Assembly: GCA_015711895.1 (NCBI GenBank)
Contig: JACVJH010000023.1
Span: 1 to 10,478 of the forward strand
DNA from: Candidatus Solincola tengchongensis
GTDB lineage: Bacteria; Actinomycetota; Geothermincolia; Geothermincolales; RBG-13-55-18
Direction: 5' to 3'
DNA: 10,478 bases
The position numbers and the translations under genes are program-made. This document shows, one piece after another, positions 1-7,435 of the stretch (position 1 is the stretch's first letter; each line of letters begins with the position of its first letter). Under the pieces are notes generated by a model. The model searched no databases. It saw only the letters and a list, made by a program, of their open reading frames with translations, and was not told the DNA's origin.

Positions 1-2405
1 ACGGGTACGGGATATACCCCAACGTGGTGACCTCCCTGGAGTTCGAGCGCATCCTGGGGGCCAACGGCCCCACCCAGGGGCGCGTGATCCGCCCCTCCGA
101 CGGGCGGGAGGTGAGAAGGCTGGCCTTCATCCAGTGTGTGGGCTCGAGGGACGTGACCGTGGGCAACGGATACTGCTCCAGCGTGTGCTGCATGTACGCC
201 ACCAAGCAGGCGCTCATCGCCAAGGAGCACCTCCCCTCCATCGAGCCTACCATCTTCTTCATCGACCTGCGGGCCTACGGCAAGGACTTCGAGAAGTACT
301 ACACGGGGGCGGAGACCCGCCAAGGGGTGCGTTATGTGCGGGGACTGGTCTCCGGGATACGGGAGAGGCAACGCACCAAGGACCTCCTCCTGCGCTACCT
401 GGACGAGAAGGGGTGCATGCGGGAGGAGGAGTTCGACATGGTGGTCCTCTCCATCGGGCTGGAGGCCCCCTGCGGACTGGCCGAGGGACTGGGGCTGGAG
501 CTCAACGAGCACGGTTTCGCCCGCTCCGACCCCTTCCTCCCCGTCCTCTCCTCGCGCCCGGGGGTGCTGGTCTGCGGGGCGGCCCAGGAGCCCAAGGACA
601 TACCGGACACCGTGACCCAGGCCACGGCGGCGGCGGGGGTGGCCTCCCTCGCCCTGCACCGGGCCCGGGGGACCCTGCTCACGCGCCGCGAGCATCCCCC
701 GGAAAGGGACGTGCGTGGAGAGGAGCCCCGGGTGGGAGCGGTCATCTGTCGTTGCGGCTCCAACATCGGCGGCTTCGTGGACGTGCCCGCGGTGGTGGAG
801 TACGCCCGCGGGTTGCCCGGGGTGGTATTCGCCGAGGAGAGGCTCTACGCCTGTTCCCAGGACGCCCAGGAGTGGATACGCCAGATGGTGGAGGAGCACC
901 GGCTGAACCGCCTGGTGGTGGCCTCCTGCACACCCCGCACCCATCAGCCCCTCTTCCGGGAGACGCTACGCTCGGCGGGGATCAACAAATATCTCTTCGA
1001 GATGGCCAACATCAGGGAGCACTGCTCATGGGTGCACATGCAGGAGCCGGAAAAGGCCACCCGGAAGGCCAAGTACCTGGTGAGGATGGCCGTCGAGAAG
1101 GCGGTGCGCCTGGAGCCCCTGACCGAGGGAGAGAGCGAGGTCATCTCCCGCGCCCTGGTCATCGGGGGCGGGGTGGCGGGGATGAACGCCGCCCTCCAGC
1201 TGGCCGGGTCCGGATTCCCGGTCTATCTGGTGGAGAAGGAGCAGGAGCTGGGAGGGCTGGCGCGCAACGTGCACTTCGACTACCGGGGTGAAGACGTGCA
1301 GGCCTATCTCCGCGACCTGGTGGAGAGGGTGCGGCGGGAGGAGCTCATAACCGTCCTCACCGGGCACCGGGTGGTGGATGTCTCCGGCTTCGTGGGCCGT
1401 TTCCGCACCCTCGTCCGCGACGGAGAGGGCAGGGAGACCCTGCTCGAGCACGGCGCGGTCATCGTGGCCACCGGAGGGGGAGAGTACCGGCCCACGGAGT
1501 ACCTCTATGGGGAGGACGAACGGGTCCTCACGCAGTGGGAGCTGGAGGAAAGGATCGCCTCCTGGGACCCGGGGCTTTCGGGAATCCGCCGCGCGGTCAT
1601 GATTCAGTGCGTGGGCTCGAGGGACGAGGAGCGGCCTTACTGCTCCAAGGTGTGTTGCACGGAGGCGGTGAAGAACGCCCTGGCCCTCAAGGAAATGAAC
1701 CCCGCTGCGGACATATACGTCCTCTACCGGGACGTGCGCACCTACGGCTTCCGCGAGGACCTCTACCGGAAGGCGAGGGAGGCGGGGGTGGTCTTCCTGC
1801 GTTTCGCCGATGGAGTACGGCCCACTGTGGCCAGGTGGGGGAGCGCCCTCCGGGTGACCGTCCCCGAGGCGGGCCTGGGCGAGGAGGTGGCCGTGGACAC
1901 CGACCTGGTGGTCCTTTCGGTGGGGATAACCGCCAACCCGGACAATGCCGAGTTGGCCCCTATGCTCAAGGTTCCCCGCAACGCGGAGGGCTTCTTCCTG
2001 GAGGCGCACATGAAACTGCGCCCCGTGGATTTCGCCACCGACGGGGTTTTCGTGTGCGGCCTGGCCCACGCCCCCAAATCCATCGAGGAGTCCGTGGCCC
2101 AGGCCGCTGCCGCGGCGGCGCGGGCGGAGTCCGTACTCAGCAGGGAGAAGATAATCACCGAGGGCGTGGTGGCCGTTGTGGACGAGGAGAGGTGTTCCGG
2201 GTGCGGTATATGCGTGGGCCTATGCCCCTTCGAGGCGGTCACCCTGGACCGGGAGAGGAGGAAGGCTTTCGTGAACCCCTCCCTGTGCAAGGGGTGCGGC
2301 ACGTGCACGGCGGCCTGTACGGCGGGTGCCAGCCGCCTGCAGGGTTTCAGGGCGGACCAGATATGCGAACAGATCGAGGCGGCGGCCACGGCCTGGGATG
2401 AGTAG
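1..2405 (+). CDS. hdrA: HdrA-like FAD/iron-sulfur electron-bifurcating subunit, tandem-duplicated, 5' partial
   Basis: Heterodisulfide reductase subunit A family: the FAD protein thought to split or merge electron pairs in Hdr complexes in the cytoplasm. The frame is open to the left edge (reading from base 3), and the first residues (GYGIYPNVVTSLEFER) are internal HdrA sequence, so the GTG at 24 is not the start. Numbering from that GTG: residues 1-215 are the back half of one HdrA flavoprotein module (QCVGSRD with C38, C51, C55, C56). At about 238-365 is the HdrA N-terminal-type domain (C242, C244; SCTPRTHQPLF; NIREHCSW). At about 377-715 is a second complete flavoprotein module with dinucleotide motif GGGVAG (381-386) and QCVGSRD/CC motifs (C529, C540, C544, C545). 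The C-terminus carries two 4Fe-4S motifs (C724/727/730/734 and C755/758/761/765). No inserted ferredoxin is seen in the second module. mvhD begins 28 bases downstream, so they are probably co-transcribed. Family assignment is secure; the physiological partner is inferred. Confidence 0.93.
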   Translation, partial: GYGIYPNVVTSLEFERILGANGPTQGRVIRPSDGREVRRLAFIQCVGSRDVTVGNGYCSSVCCMYATKQALIAKEHLPSIEPTIFFIDLRAYGKDFEKYYTGAETRQGVRYVRGLVSGIRERQRTKDLLLRYLDEKGCMREEEFDMVVLSIGLEAPCGLAEGLGLELNEHGFARSDPFLPVLSSRPGVLVCGAAQEPKDIPDTVTQATAAAGVASLALHRARGTLLTRREHPPERDVRGEEPRVGAVICRCGSNIGGFVDVPAVVEYARGLPGVVFAEERLYACSQDAQEWIRQMVEEHRLNRLVVASCTPRTHQPLFRETLRSAGINKYLFEMANIREHCSWVHMQEPEKATRKAKYLVRMAVEKAVRLEPLTEGESEVISRALVIGGGVAGMNAALQLAGSGFPVYLVEKEQELGGLARNVHFDYRGEDVQAYLRDLVERVRREELITVLTGHRVVDVSGFVGRFRTLVRDGEGRETLLEHGAVIVATGGGEYRPTEYLYGEDERVLTQWELEERIASWDPGLSGIRRAVMIQCVGSRDEERPYCSKVCCTEAVKNALALKEMNPAADIYVLYRDVRTYGFREDLYRKAREAGVVFLRFADGVRPTVARWGSALRVTVPEAGLGEEVAVDTDLVVLSVGITANPDNAELAPMLKVPRNAEGFFLEAHMKLRPVDFATDGVFVCGLAHAPKSIEESVAQAAAAAARAESVLSREKIITEGVVAVVDEERCSGCGICVGLCPFEAVTLDRERRKAFVNPSLCKGCGTCTAACTAGASRLQGFRADQICEQIEAAATAWDE

Positions 2406-2433
2406 GCGGCCGCCGGGGAGGCGAGGCGCGGAG

Positions 2434-2931
2434 ATGGAGGAGGAAAAAAAGGAGGAGAGGAGCATCACGGAGGGTGCGGACGACGTACGCATCCTGGCCT
2501 TCCTGTGCAACTGGTGTTCTTACGCCGGGGCGGACCTGGCCGGGGTATCCCGCCTCCAGTACCCGCCCAACGTTTTGGACGTGCGGGTGATGTGCACGGG
2601 GACCATAAGCCCCTATTTCGTGGTCAAGGCCTTCCAGGAGGGCATGGACGGGGTGCTCATCGCCGGGTGCCATATCGGCGACTGTCATTATCTCAAGGGG
2701 AACTACATGACCGCCAAGCGCTTCCAGGTGTTGCGCGAGGCCCTCAGGTTCCTGGGGCTTGAGGAGGGCCGACTGCGCCTGGAGTGGGTTTCCGCGGCGG
2801 AGGGAGAAAAGTACGCCGAGGTGGTGCGCTCCTTCACCGAGCAGGTGAGGGCCCTGGGCCCCTCCCCCCTGCGCCGCGTGCCGGCAGGGGCGAAAGGGCG
2901 GGGGGAAGAGGTCGGACGAAGGCGGAAGTGA
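2434..2931 (+). CDS. mvhD: MvhD-like iron-sulfur electron-transfer subunit (hydrogenase delta family)
   Basis: Small iron-sulfur protein of the MvhD/FlpD family, which hands electrons from a hydrogenase or formate dehydrogenase to HdrA. At 165 residues it is near the usual family length. Visible motifs are CNWCSYAGADLAG (C25, C28), MCTGTISPYFVVKAF (C54) and GCHIGDCHYLKGNY (C79, C84). These five cysteines match the family's cluster-binding set, a [2Fe-2S] site in characterised members. I chose the ATG at 2434 because GGGGAGGCGAGG lies just upstream and because the open frame further upstream overlaps hdrA. The first 17 residues are acidic/basic and not conserved; the last 20 are a basic tail. 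The stop TGA overlaps the next gene's GTG start (GTGA), indicating translational coupling. Its place between hdrA and the FdhB-like gene fits a bridge role. Confidence 0.92.
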   Translation: MEEEKKEERSITEGADDVRILAFLCNWCSYAGADLAGVSRLQYPPNVLDVRVMCTGTISPYFVVKAFQEGMDGVLIAGCHIGDCHYLKGNYMTAKRFQVLREALRFLGLEEGRLRLEWVSAAEGEKYAEVVRSFTEQVRALGPSPLRRVPAGAKGRGEEVGRRRK

Positions 2932-3767
2932 GGACGGCCGTGGTGGACGCGAACGAGCTGAAGGCGGTCATAAGGAAGAAACTGGAAGAGGGGGCGGATG
3001 CCTTTCTCTGCCTGGTGGACGAGGAGGGGAGCGCCGTCCCCGCGCTCGTCACCGTCGCCGATTCCCCGGACCTGGAAAGGGTCTCCGTGAGTGGGGCGCG
3101 TTATCCCCTGGGGAAGCTCCTCATCGAGCTCCTGCGCGAGTACCCGGGACGGCGTTTCGCCGTGCTGGCGCGGGGGTGCGACGAGCGCGCCCTGGTGGAG
3201 CTGGCCAAACTGGAGCAGGTGGACCTGGACCGGGTGGAGCTGGTGGGACTGGCTTGTTCCGCGGAGGCGGCCAAGGCCTGCGGGTGGCGGAAGCCCTACG
3301 CGCGCCGGGTGCACCTGGGGGAGACGGCGGAACCCGCCCCGGAGCGGGAGGCCATCGAGGAGCTGGAATCCCTGTCCGACCGCGAGCGCCTGCGCTTCTG
3401 GGAAGAACACTTCTCCCGGTGCATCAAGTGCTACGGGTGCCGGAACGTGTGCCCCATGTGCTTCTGCGAGGACTGCGCCTTGGAGAATCCCCAGCTGGTG
3501 GAGCCCGGGGTCGTCCCCCCGGAGTTCCCCTCCTTCCATCTTATAAGGGCGCTGGACATGGCCGGCCGCTGCGTGGACTGCGGGCTGTGCGAGGAGGCCT
3601 GTCCGGCGGGAATACCGCTGCGTTCCCTGTACCGCAGGATGCAGGAGGTGATGGAGGAGCGCTTCGGTTACCGCCCGGGCGAGGACCCGGGACGCAGGAA
3701 CCCTCTGAGCGAGCTGGGCACGGAGGAAGAAATAAAGAAGATCTTGGGGTCAGGTCTTGAATCGTGA
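2928..3767 (+). CDS. FrhB/FdhB-like iron-sulfur subunit linking formate dehydrogenase to MvhD-HdrA
   Basis: Iron-sulfur protein of 279 residues. The first 150 or so resemble the FrhB/FdhB (coenzyme F420 hydrogenase/dehydrogenase beta) family, with a RRFAVLARGCDERALVEL segment and a following VGLAC. The C-terminal half has CIKCYGCRNVCPMCFCEDC (C165, 168, 171, 175, then 178, 180, 183) and CVDCGLCEEACP (C215, 218, 221, 225), enough for two 4Fe-4S clusters plus extra cysteines. Role by inference: carry electrons between FdhA and MvhD. No NAD- or FMN-binding (NuoF-type) domain is present, and whether it binds flavin or F420 is not clear. Start GTG 2928 overlaps the mvhD stop; GTG at 2940 and 2943 are alternatives. 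The last residues (GSGLES) and the stop TGA 3765-3767 are encoded by a REP-like repeat (3746-3771), so the native C-terminus was probably replaced there. Confidence 0.85.
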   Translation: MRTAVVDANELKAVIRKKLEEGADAFLCLVDEEGSAVPALVTVADSPDLERVSVSGARYPLGKLLIELLREYPGRRFAVLARGCDERALVELAKLEQVDLDRVELVGLACSAEAAKACGWRKPYARRVHLGETAEPAPEREAIEELESLSDRERLRFWEEHFSRCIKCYGCRNVCPMCFCEDCALENPQLVEPGVVPPEFPSFHLIRALDMAGRCVDCGLCEEACPAGIPLRSLYRRMQEVMEERFGYRPGEDPGRRNPLSELGTEEEIKKILGSGLES

Positions 3768-3785
3768 TACCCCATTGGGTATTTC
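3746..3785 (+). repeat. REP-like repeat copy 1 (solitary), head plus hairpin
   Basis: The 26-mer at 3746-3771 begins GGGGTCAGGTCTTGA and is identical to the left end (6194-6219) and the inverted right end (7449-7474) of the RAYT element downstream. It is followed by a perfect 6-bp hairpin, ATACCC (3767-3772), loop CATT, GGGTAT (3777-3782), then TTTC. It runs into the iron-sulfur gene and supplies its stop codon. The layout of conserved head plus short palindrome, dispersed and near gene ends, fits a REP sequence mobilised in trans by the RAYT. It may also act as a weak terminator. Confidence 0.85.
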
Positions 3786-4147
3786 GGCGGAAAAACCCGG
3801 AAGTCGTAGACCTCCGGAGAAGGTGGGTAACGAACGGGAAACGGGTGGCATAAAGCATTGGAACGTGTACCGGTAAGGAAGGCATCAACCTGAGGCGGTT
3901 CAGGTGTTCGGGATGAGCTCAGTGCGGAAGCACGAACCTTTTAGGTTATGGATTGAAGGAGCTGGAGAAAGGGGACGACGAGACTTTTCGGTTTTTACCG
4001 ACGAATAACCCGGCAGTTACGGGCGCCGGTGGAGATGCGGTGAATTGCTGAAAAATTGCTGAAAAGAACGGGACATGATGCGGAAAAAGGTAAGAATCGG
4101 AGTTCGTTAGGTAACATGAGGGTAAAGGAAGAGACGAGGTAATTTAG
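3786..4147 (+). other. Gene-free structured leader upstream of fdhA
   Basis: No convincing ORF lies here and base composition is lower in GC than the flanking genes. On the + strand the segment holds a run of short perfect stems: ACCTGA/TCAGGT (3888-3905), GTGC-GGAA-GCAC with a GNRA loop (3922-3933), AACCT/AGGTT (3935-3947), TCGGT/ACCGA (3988-4001) and CCCG/CGGG (4009-4023). An 11-bp perfect tandem repeat (AATTGCTGAAA twice) spans 4043-4064. The phrases GGTGGGTAACGAACGGGAAACG and GTGCGGAAGCACGAACC faintly recall bacterial group II intron RNA, but no complete intron, reverse transcriptase or clear domain V is visible. It could equally be a cis-regulatory leader. I saw no clear promoter. Confidence 0.4.
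4136..4140 (+). promoter_or_regulatory. Ribosome binding site of fdhA
   Basis: GAGGT lies 7 bases before the ATG at 4148. It supports translation starting there, upstream of the in-frame TGA, and argues against the ATG at 4619 as the true start. Confidence 0.7.
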
Positions 4148-6208
4148 ATGGCGCACGAGGATTTCGATTTCCGGCTGGTCCCCTCCACATGCGTCTATTG
4201 CGGGACGGGGTGCGGTGTGCTCCTGCAGGCGAACAACGGGCGCCTCACCGGGACGCTTCCCCAGAAGGATCACCCCGTGTCGCGTGGCTCGCTTTGCATC
4301 AAGGGGTGGTCGGCCCACGAGTTCGTGCACAGCCCCCACCGCCTGACCCGTCCCCTTATCCGCCGGGGCGGGGAGCTGGTGGAGACGGACTGGGACACGG
4401 CGCTGCAGGCGGTGGCGGAGGGGCTGCGGAGGACGCGGGAGGAGCATGGGCCGGACGGGGTGGGATTCCTGGCCTCCGCCCGCTGCACCAACGAGGAGAA
4501 CTACCTCCTCATGAAGCTGGCCCGCGCGGTGGTCGGCACCAACAACGTCGACCACTGCGCCCGCTTGTGACACGCTCCCACGGTCGCCGGTCTGGCGACG
4601 GCACTGGGAAGCGGGGCCATGACCAACTCCATAGAGGACCTGGCGGAGGCGGAGGTCATCCTGGTGGTGGGGTCCAACACCACCGAGCAACACCCCATCA
4701 TCGGGGAGCGCATACTTTCCGCGGTGAGAAGGGGTACCCAACTCATAGTCATCGACCCGCGGGCCATCCACTTGACCCGCTTCGCCCGGGTACATCTGCG
4801 CCCTAGGCCCGGGACGGAGGTCGCCTACCTCAACGGCCTGGCTAACGTCATCATCTCCGAGGGTCTGCAGGACGACGCCTTCATCGCCTCACGCACCGAG
4901 GGCTTCGAGGAGTTCCGCGAGGCAGTGGCCGGATACACCCCGGAGAAGGTGGAGGAGATAACCGGCATCCCGGCCTCGAACCTCATCGAGGCCGCGCGAC
5001 TTTACGGGGGCGCGGGAAGGGCGACCATCGTCTACTGCATGGGGATCACCCAGCACGTGGCGGGCACGGACAACGTCCTCGCCGTAGCCAACCTGGCCCT
5101 GCTCACCGGGAACGTCGGCAGGCCGGGAACGGGGGTCAACCCCCTGCGGGGCCAGAACAACGTGCAGGGGGCCTGCGACATGGGCGGACTCCCCGACGTT
5201 TTCACCGCTTACCAGAGGGTGGATGACGAGGAGGCGGCGCGTAAGTTCGAGGCCGCATGGGGTGTGGAAGGGCTTTCCAGGAAGCCGGGCCTCACGGTGG
5301 TGGAGATGATGGAAGCCGCCGCCACGGGACGCCTGCGGGCCTTGTACATCATGGGGGAGAACCCCATGCTCTCCGACCCGGACGTCAACCACGTGCGGGA
5401 AGCCCTCTCCAGGCTGGACTTCCTGGCTGTGGCGGACATCATGGAAAACGAGACCCTGCGCCATGCCCACGTGGTTTTACCGGCCGCTTCCTTCGCCGAG
5501 AAGGAGGGGACCATAACCAGTACCGAGCGCCGCGTGCAGAGGTTTCGCCGGGCGATAGAGCCGGTCGGAGAGGCGCGCCCGGACTGGGGGATAGTCTGCG
5601 AGCTGGCCAGGCGCATGGGGGCGAGCGGTTTCGACTTCGCATCCCCGGAGGAGGTCTTCGAGGAGATAAGGAAAGTGACCCCCAGCTACGCCGGCATTAC
5701 CTACCGGCGGCTGGGCACACGCGGCCTGCAGTGGCCGTGCCCCTTCGAGGACCATCCCGGGACGCCCATCCTTCACGTGGAAGGTTTTCCCATCGGGAAG
5801 GGGAGGTTCACCCCCGTCGCCTACCGGCCGCCGGCCGAGGAGCCGGACGAGGAACACCCGTTCATCCTCACCACCGGGCGCATACTATTCCAGTACCACA
5901 CCGGGACCATGACCCGCCGTTCGCCCTCACTGGCGAAGGAGGCGGACCGGCCGTTCGTCGAGGTCAACCCGGAGGACGCCGCGGAACTGGCCATCGCCGA
6001 CGGTGAGCGAGTGGTCGTCGCCTCTCGCCGGGGGAGCGTGGAGGTGGAGGCCAAGGTGACCGAACGGGTGGGAAGGGGCGTGGTCTTCATGCCCTTCCAC
6101 TTCGCCGAGGCAGCGGCCAACGCGCTAACCATAGCTGCCTTAGACCCGGTAGCCAAGATCCCCGAACTCAAGGTCTGCGCCGTCAAGATCCATGGGGTCA
6201 GGTCTTGA
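4148..6208 (+). CDS. fdhA: Formate dehydrogenase catalytic subunit, selenocysteine-containing (TGA at 4568-4570 = Sec)
   Basis: Molybdopterin (Mo or W bis-MGD) formate dehydrogenase alpha subunit of 686 residues, close in length to E. coli FdhF. It interconverts formate and CO2. The N-terminal 4Fe-4S site is C15, C18, C22, C50, followed by the conserved K52. The active site reads NNVDHCARL-Sec141-HAPTVAGL: Sec at 141 followed by the conserved His 142 (E. coli FdhF has Sec140/His141). The open frame continues unbroken after the TGA, through VNPLRGQNNVQGACDMG (conserved arginine near formate) to the C-terminal molydopterin-dinucleotide-binding domain (from about FILTTGRILFQYHTGTMTRRS). A SECIS follows the TGA. 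There is no signal peptide, so it is cytoplasmic. It lies 380 bases after an otherwise overlapping hdrA-mvhD-iron-sulfur operon and probably completes that complex. The final residues and stop TGA 6206-6208 lie inside the REP-like end of the downstream mobile unit. Annotation as two genes (4148-4570 and 4619-6208) would be wrong. Confidence 0.95.
4568..4609 (+). promoter_or_regulatory. SECIS element for selenocysteine insertion in fdhA
   Basis: The Sec codon TGA (4568-4570) is followed by a lower stem TCCCA (4576-4580)/TGGGA (4605-4609), an internal loop, and a perfect 6-bp upper stem GTCGCC (4583-4588)/GGCGAC (4594-4599). The stem is capped by GGTCT (4589-4593). The GGUCU apical loop starting 18 bases after the UGA matches, in sequence and spacing, the E. 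coli fdhF SECIS bound by SelB. This implies a SelB/SelC/SelA system elsewhere in the genome. Confidence 0.92.
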
Positions 6209-6235
6209 ATCGTGATACCCATTAGGGTATTCACG
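6194..6235 (+). repeat. REP-like repeat copy 2, left end of RAYT unit
   Basis: The identical 26-mer (6194-6219) is followed by the best of the three hairpins: CGTG plus ATACCC (6211-6220), loop ATTA (6221-6224), GGGTAT, a bulged T, then CACG (6225-6235), giving 10 paired positions. The fdhA stop codon TGA (6206-6208) lies inside it. A second palindrome, CCCCATGGGG, lies at 6260-6269 just inside the unit. Confidence 0.88.
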
Positions 6236-6320
6236 GACCCTTAGTTCTTGCAAGGATTCCCCCATGGGGATGTCTCTCACCCTATTTATTTGAAAAAAGC
6301 TCTTCCTATCCTCAGCGCCT

Positions 6321-6349
6321 TTGGCTAAAATATGTATAACATATATAAC
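6321..6349 (+). promoter_or_regulatory. Possible sigma-70-type promoter for the RAYT gene
   Basis: TTGGCT (6321-6326) and TATAAC (6344-6349) are separated by 17 bases inside an AT-rich stretch, 58 bases before the transposase start. They match the consensus at 4 of 6 and 5 of 6 positions. Other TATA-like hexamers lie nearby, so the exact -10 is uncertain. Confidence 0.4.
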
Positions 6350-6406
6350 TTATATATATTTCAGAAAAAAGGTCAATTGAGTGCCTGGGCAAGGAGGAAA
6401 ACACAG

Positions 6407-7249
6407 ATGGCCAGGCCGCTAAGGTTGCAGTTGGAAAATGCTCTCTATCACATCACCTCACGCGGTAACGAGAGGATGAGCATTTTTCTTGACGATCAAG
6501 ATCGCCATGTCTTTCTGAAGAAGCTTTCCGATGTTATCGAGCGATATGTCTGGACGGTATATGCCTATTGCCTTATGGGTAATCATTATCATCTCCTCCT
6601 CAGGACCGAGAAGGCAAACCTTTCCGGGGGGATGCGCCAGTTGAACGGCGTATATGCTCAGTATTTCAATCGGCGCCACGATAGGGTGGGTCATGTGTTC
6701 CAGGGTAGGTTTAAAGCCATTCTCATCGAGGACGAGGATAAGCTCCTGGCCGTCGCACGATATGTGGCCCTCAATCCCGTACGGGCAGGGATGGTGGACG
6801 GACCGGCGGATTGGAAATGGTCTTCTTATCGGGCGACGGTCGGCTTGGACAAACCGGCGAAATTTTTCTGTCCCGACCATGTCCTGTGCCTGTTCTCCAA
6901 CCGGCGGGACGAGGCTGTCGAGCTATACGACTCCTTCATCCATGAGGGCATCGGGGAACCCTCACCTCTGGAGAACGCATATGGAGGGATAGTTCTCGGT
7001 GAAAAGGAGGCCACGAGAGTGCTTCTCGAGAAGGTGGCCCGGCAAGTGGGCCCGGAAATACCCAAAGGGGAAAGATATGCGGCTAGACCGGACCTGGAGG
7101 AAATATTCTCAAACCATGACCGGGATACGGGCATTTATTCGGCAATTCACAAGTACGGATACACGTTGAGATCGGTTGGGGATTTCCTGGGGATGCATTA
7201 TTCCGCGGTGAGCAGGATCGTCAACAGGGTTGCCAGAAGCGCGACCTGA
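6407..7249 (+). CDS. REP-associated tyrosine transposase (RAYT, Y1_Tnp/IS200-like)
   Basis: Single-strand DNA transposase of the HUH Y1 class, 280 residues. It starts MARPLRLQLENALYHITSRG, the typical RAYT opening. The HUH-type metal motif is MGNHYHLLLRT (H60, H62). The YAQYFNRRHDRVGHVFQGRFK segment (83-103) has tyrosines Y83 and Y86, one of which is the likely nucleophile, followed by the family block ALNPVRAGMV and WKWSSY. The C-terminus (about 252-278, LRSVGDFLGMHYSAVSRIVNRV) is a helix-turn-helix like the DnaA C-terminal type found in one RAYT subgroup. The ATG at 6407 is chosen because AAGGAGG (6391-6397) precedes it; an upstream in-frame extension to 6332 lies over the promoter. The gene appears intact and may act on the REP-like repeats at 3746, 6194 and 7449. 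Confidence 0.92.
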   Translation: MARPLRLQLENALYHITSRGNERMSIFLDDQDRHVFLKKLSDVIERYVWTVYAYCLMGNHYHLLLRTEKANLSGGMRQLNGVYAQYFNRRHDRVGHVFQGRFKAILIEDEDKLLAVARYVALNPVRAGMVDGPADWKWSSYRATVGLDKPAKFFCPDHVLCLFSNRRDEAVELYDSFIHEGIGEPSPLENAYGGIVLGEKEATRVLLEKVARQVGPEIPKGERYAARPDLEEIFSNHDRDTGIYSAIHKYGYTLRSVGDFLGMHYSAVSRIVNRVARSAT

Positions 7250-7435
7250 CGATCTTTGAGGCGCATCCCGGCGATCCACACCATCTCGTTAATGTGTTTT
7301 AGCGATTGGCCCTTGGCTTCGGCGCATACCCCGGCTTTCCGCTGAATACTTGCCCCCTGCATCAACGTCGGAAAAACGTTTGAGCTGTGATCTCCAAGTT
7401 GTTCTAAGAAACCGCGGAGGTGCTAAAAGCGCTTA
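7250..7435. other. Non-coding right arm of the RAYT unit
   Basis: The stretch between the transposase stop and the right-end hairpin. I see no supported gene. It contains AGCGCT-centred palindromic sequence near 7428-7433 and is probably a structural or spacer part of the element. Confidence 0.4.

Noticed and set aside
1026..2069. Long open frame on the minus strand opposite hdrA (347 codons)
   Set aside because: It is a shadow in GC-rich coding DNA: no recognisable domains, biased composition, and fully antisense to a well-conserved gene.
4568..4570. Nonsense mutation making fdhA a pseudogene
   Set aside because: The TGA falls exactly at the Sec/Cys catalytic position and is followed by a canonical SECIS; the rest of the frame is intact.
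4619..6208. A separate 529-codon molybdopterin oxidoreductase gene starting at ATG 4619
   Set aside because: It is in frame with the upstream part across a Sec-type TGA with a SECIS, lacks its own ribosome site, and would miss the 4Fe-4S site and active-site residue.
7198..7362. 54-residue minus-strand ORF within the right arm of the RAYT unit
   Set aside because: It overlaps the 3' end of the transposase gene in antisense, has no ribosome site and shows no recognisable motif.
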